Assembly: GCF_000759435.1 (NCBI RefSeq)
Contig: NZ_JRJG01000012.1
Location: 1 to 43,440, forward strand
Source of the DNA: Hoeflea sp. BAL378
Lineage (GTDB): Bacteria > Pseudomonadota > Alphaproteobacteria > Rhizobiales > Rhizobiaceae
Direction of reading: 5' to 3'
Length of the DNA stretch: 43,440 nucleotides
Positions 43,134 through 43,440 of the stretch are shown here, piece by piece. How positions within the stretch are numbered: position 1 is the first letter of the stretch; the number at the start of each line of letters is the position of its first letter. The notes beneath the pieces were generated by a model. It saw only the letters and a program-made list of their open reading frames with translations, had not been told where the DNA came from and did not search any database. A program made the position numbers and the translations under genes.

Positions 43134-43440
43134 CTATACCCCAGCGACGAGCTTGGCGACCTTGACTGCGTAACGGTCGGTCATCCCAGACACATAGTCG
43201 GTAAGGGCATGGAGAGCGGTATACTCGTCTTTGACGTCGCGCAAATCGAGATTGGCCGCCCGGCGAAGCTGCTCGTGGTAAGCGTCGAGCCCGGTTGGGT
43301 CCCAGTTCTTGGCGAGCAACTGGTCGAAGACGCCGATCAGGCCGTCAAGAACCTGGTGCACGACGTTCCGGCCGAAGACCTCCAATTCCGTTTTGCGGGG
43401 AGAGCGACTGTCTTGCTGGTCAAGCGTTTTGCCATGGTTT
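43134..43440 (-). CDS. dGTPase-like dNTP triphosphohydrolase, C-terminal part (runs off the window)
   Basis: The reading frame is open to the window edge, so the 5' end is missing. The visible ~100 residues include EVFGRNVVHQVLDGLIGVFD, and end in YTALHALTDYVSGMTDRYAV then KVAKLVAG. 'dYvsGMTDRYA' is the typical C-terminal motif of bacterial dGTPases (HD-domain dNTPases). The catalytic HD residues would lie upstream, outside the window. Such enzymes hydrolyse dNTPs and in some cases act against phages by nucleotide depletion. The assignment is from the motif alone. Confidence 0.6.
   Translation of the reverse strand, partial: NHGKTLDQQDSRSPRKTELEVFGRNVVHQVLDGLIGVFDQLLAKNWDPTGLDAYHEQLRRAANLDLRDVKDEYTALHALTDYVSGMTDRYAVKVAKLVAGV

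Noticed and set aside
1-43440. tRNA or rRNA genes
   Set aside because: No cloverleaf-type or rRNA-like sequence was noticed on either strand; this was a reading by eye, not a computed search.

Overview
The window reads as part of a large, conjugative repABC plasmid from an alphaproteobacterium of the Rhizobiales (Agrobacterium/Rhizobium/Ensifer/Brucella-like). The evidence is a repABC replicon with an antisense RNA between repB and repC, a Ti-plasmid-type Dtr block (traG-traD-traC / oriT / traA-traF-traB), a complete trb mating-pair operon divergent from repABC, and TraR/TraI/TraM-type quorum-sensing genes. Species cannot be fixed from the sequence alone.

Layout. 0.2-4.6 kb: probable leading region, with an unknown 195-aa protein, a Phd-MazF-like toxin-antitoxin pair, a 61-aa unknown, the antirestriction protein ArdC, a decayed small gene and a DUF736 protein. 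Three of these genes share an unusual leader hairpin with an AT(T/A)GG loop. A WGR-domain gene faces the other way. 4.7-12.3 kb: TraG, TraD, TraC leftward and TraA, TraF, TraB rightward around a Q-type oriT. 12.4-14.6 kb: LuxR-type regulator, LuxI-type AHL synthase and TraM antiactivator. 14.7-20.1 kb: cargo block with an IS630 transposase remnant, a fused nucleotidyltransferase-HEPN protein, and an AAA-ATPase plus subtilase pair resembling ietA-ietS of the Ti plasmid. 20.3-30.6 kb: leftward operon trbB-C-D-E-J-K-L-F-G-H-I followed by a second TraR-type gene. 31.1-34.9 kb: repA, repB, ctRNA, repC. 35.1-38.7 kb: toxin gene killed by a stop codon beside its intact Xre antitoxin, a tyrosine recombinase with a candidate dif-like core site, a frameshifted DUF1403 gene and a plasmid ScpB. 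39.1-43.0 kb: a tightly coupled three-gene operon (HTH-like protein, N6-adenine methyltransferase, RES-domain NAD+ phosphorylase). 43.1 kb to the edge: C-terminal part of a dGTPase-like protein.

How the parts work together. An 18-bp palindrome family, CCCGGCA-N4-TGCCGGG, occurs between traC and traA, twice between trbB and repA, and once inside traB. It is the best candidate operator for the LuxR-type regulators and would link transfer, pilus assembly and plasmid copy number to cell density, with TraM as the brake. The plasmid also carries several maintenance or defence modules.

The most unusual system is the 39.1-43.0 kb operon. Its methyltransferase ends in a segment that looks like the toxin-binding (MbcA/Xre, DUF2384) domain of RES antitoxins, and the next gene is a RES toxin. 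This suggests a methyltransferase-antitoxin fusion that may tie NAD+ depletion to DNA methylation status.
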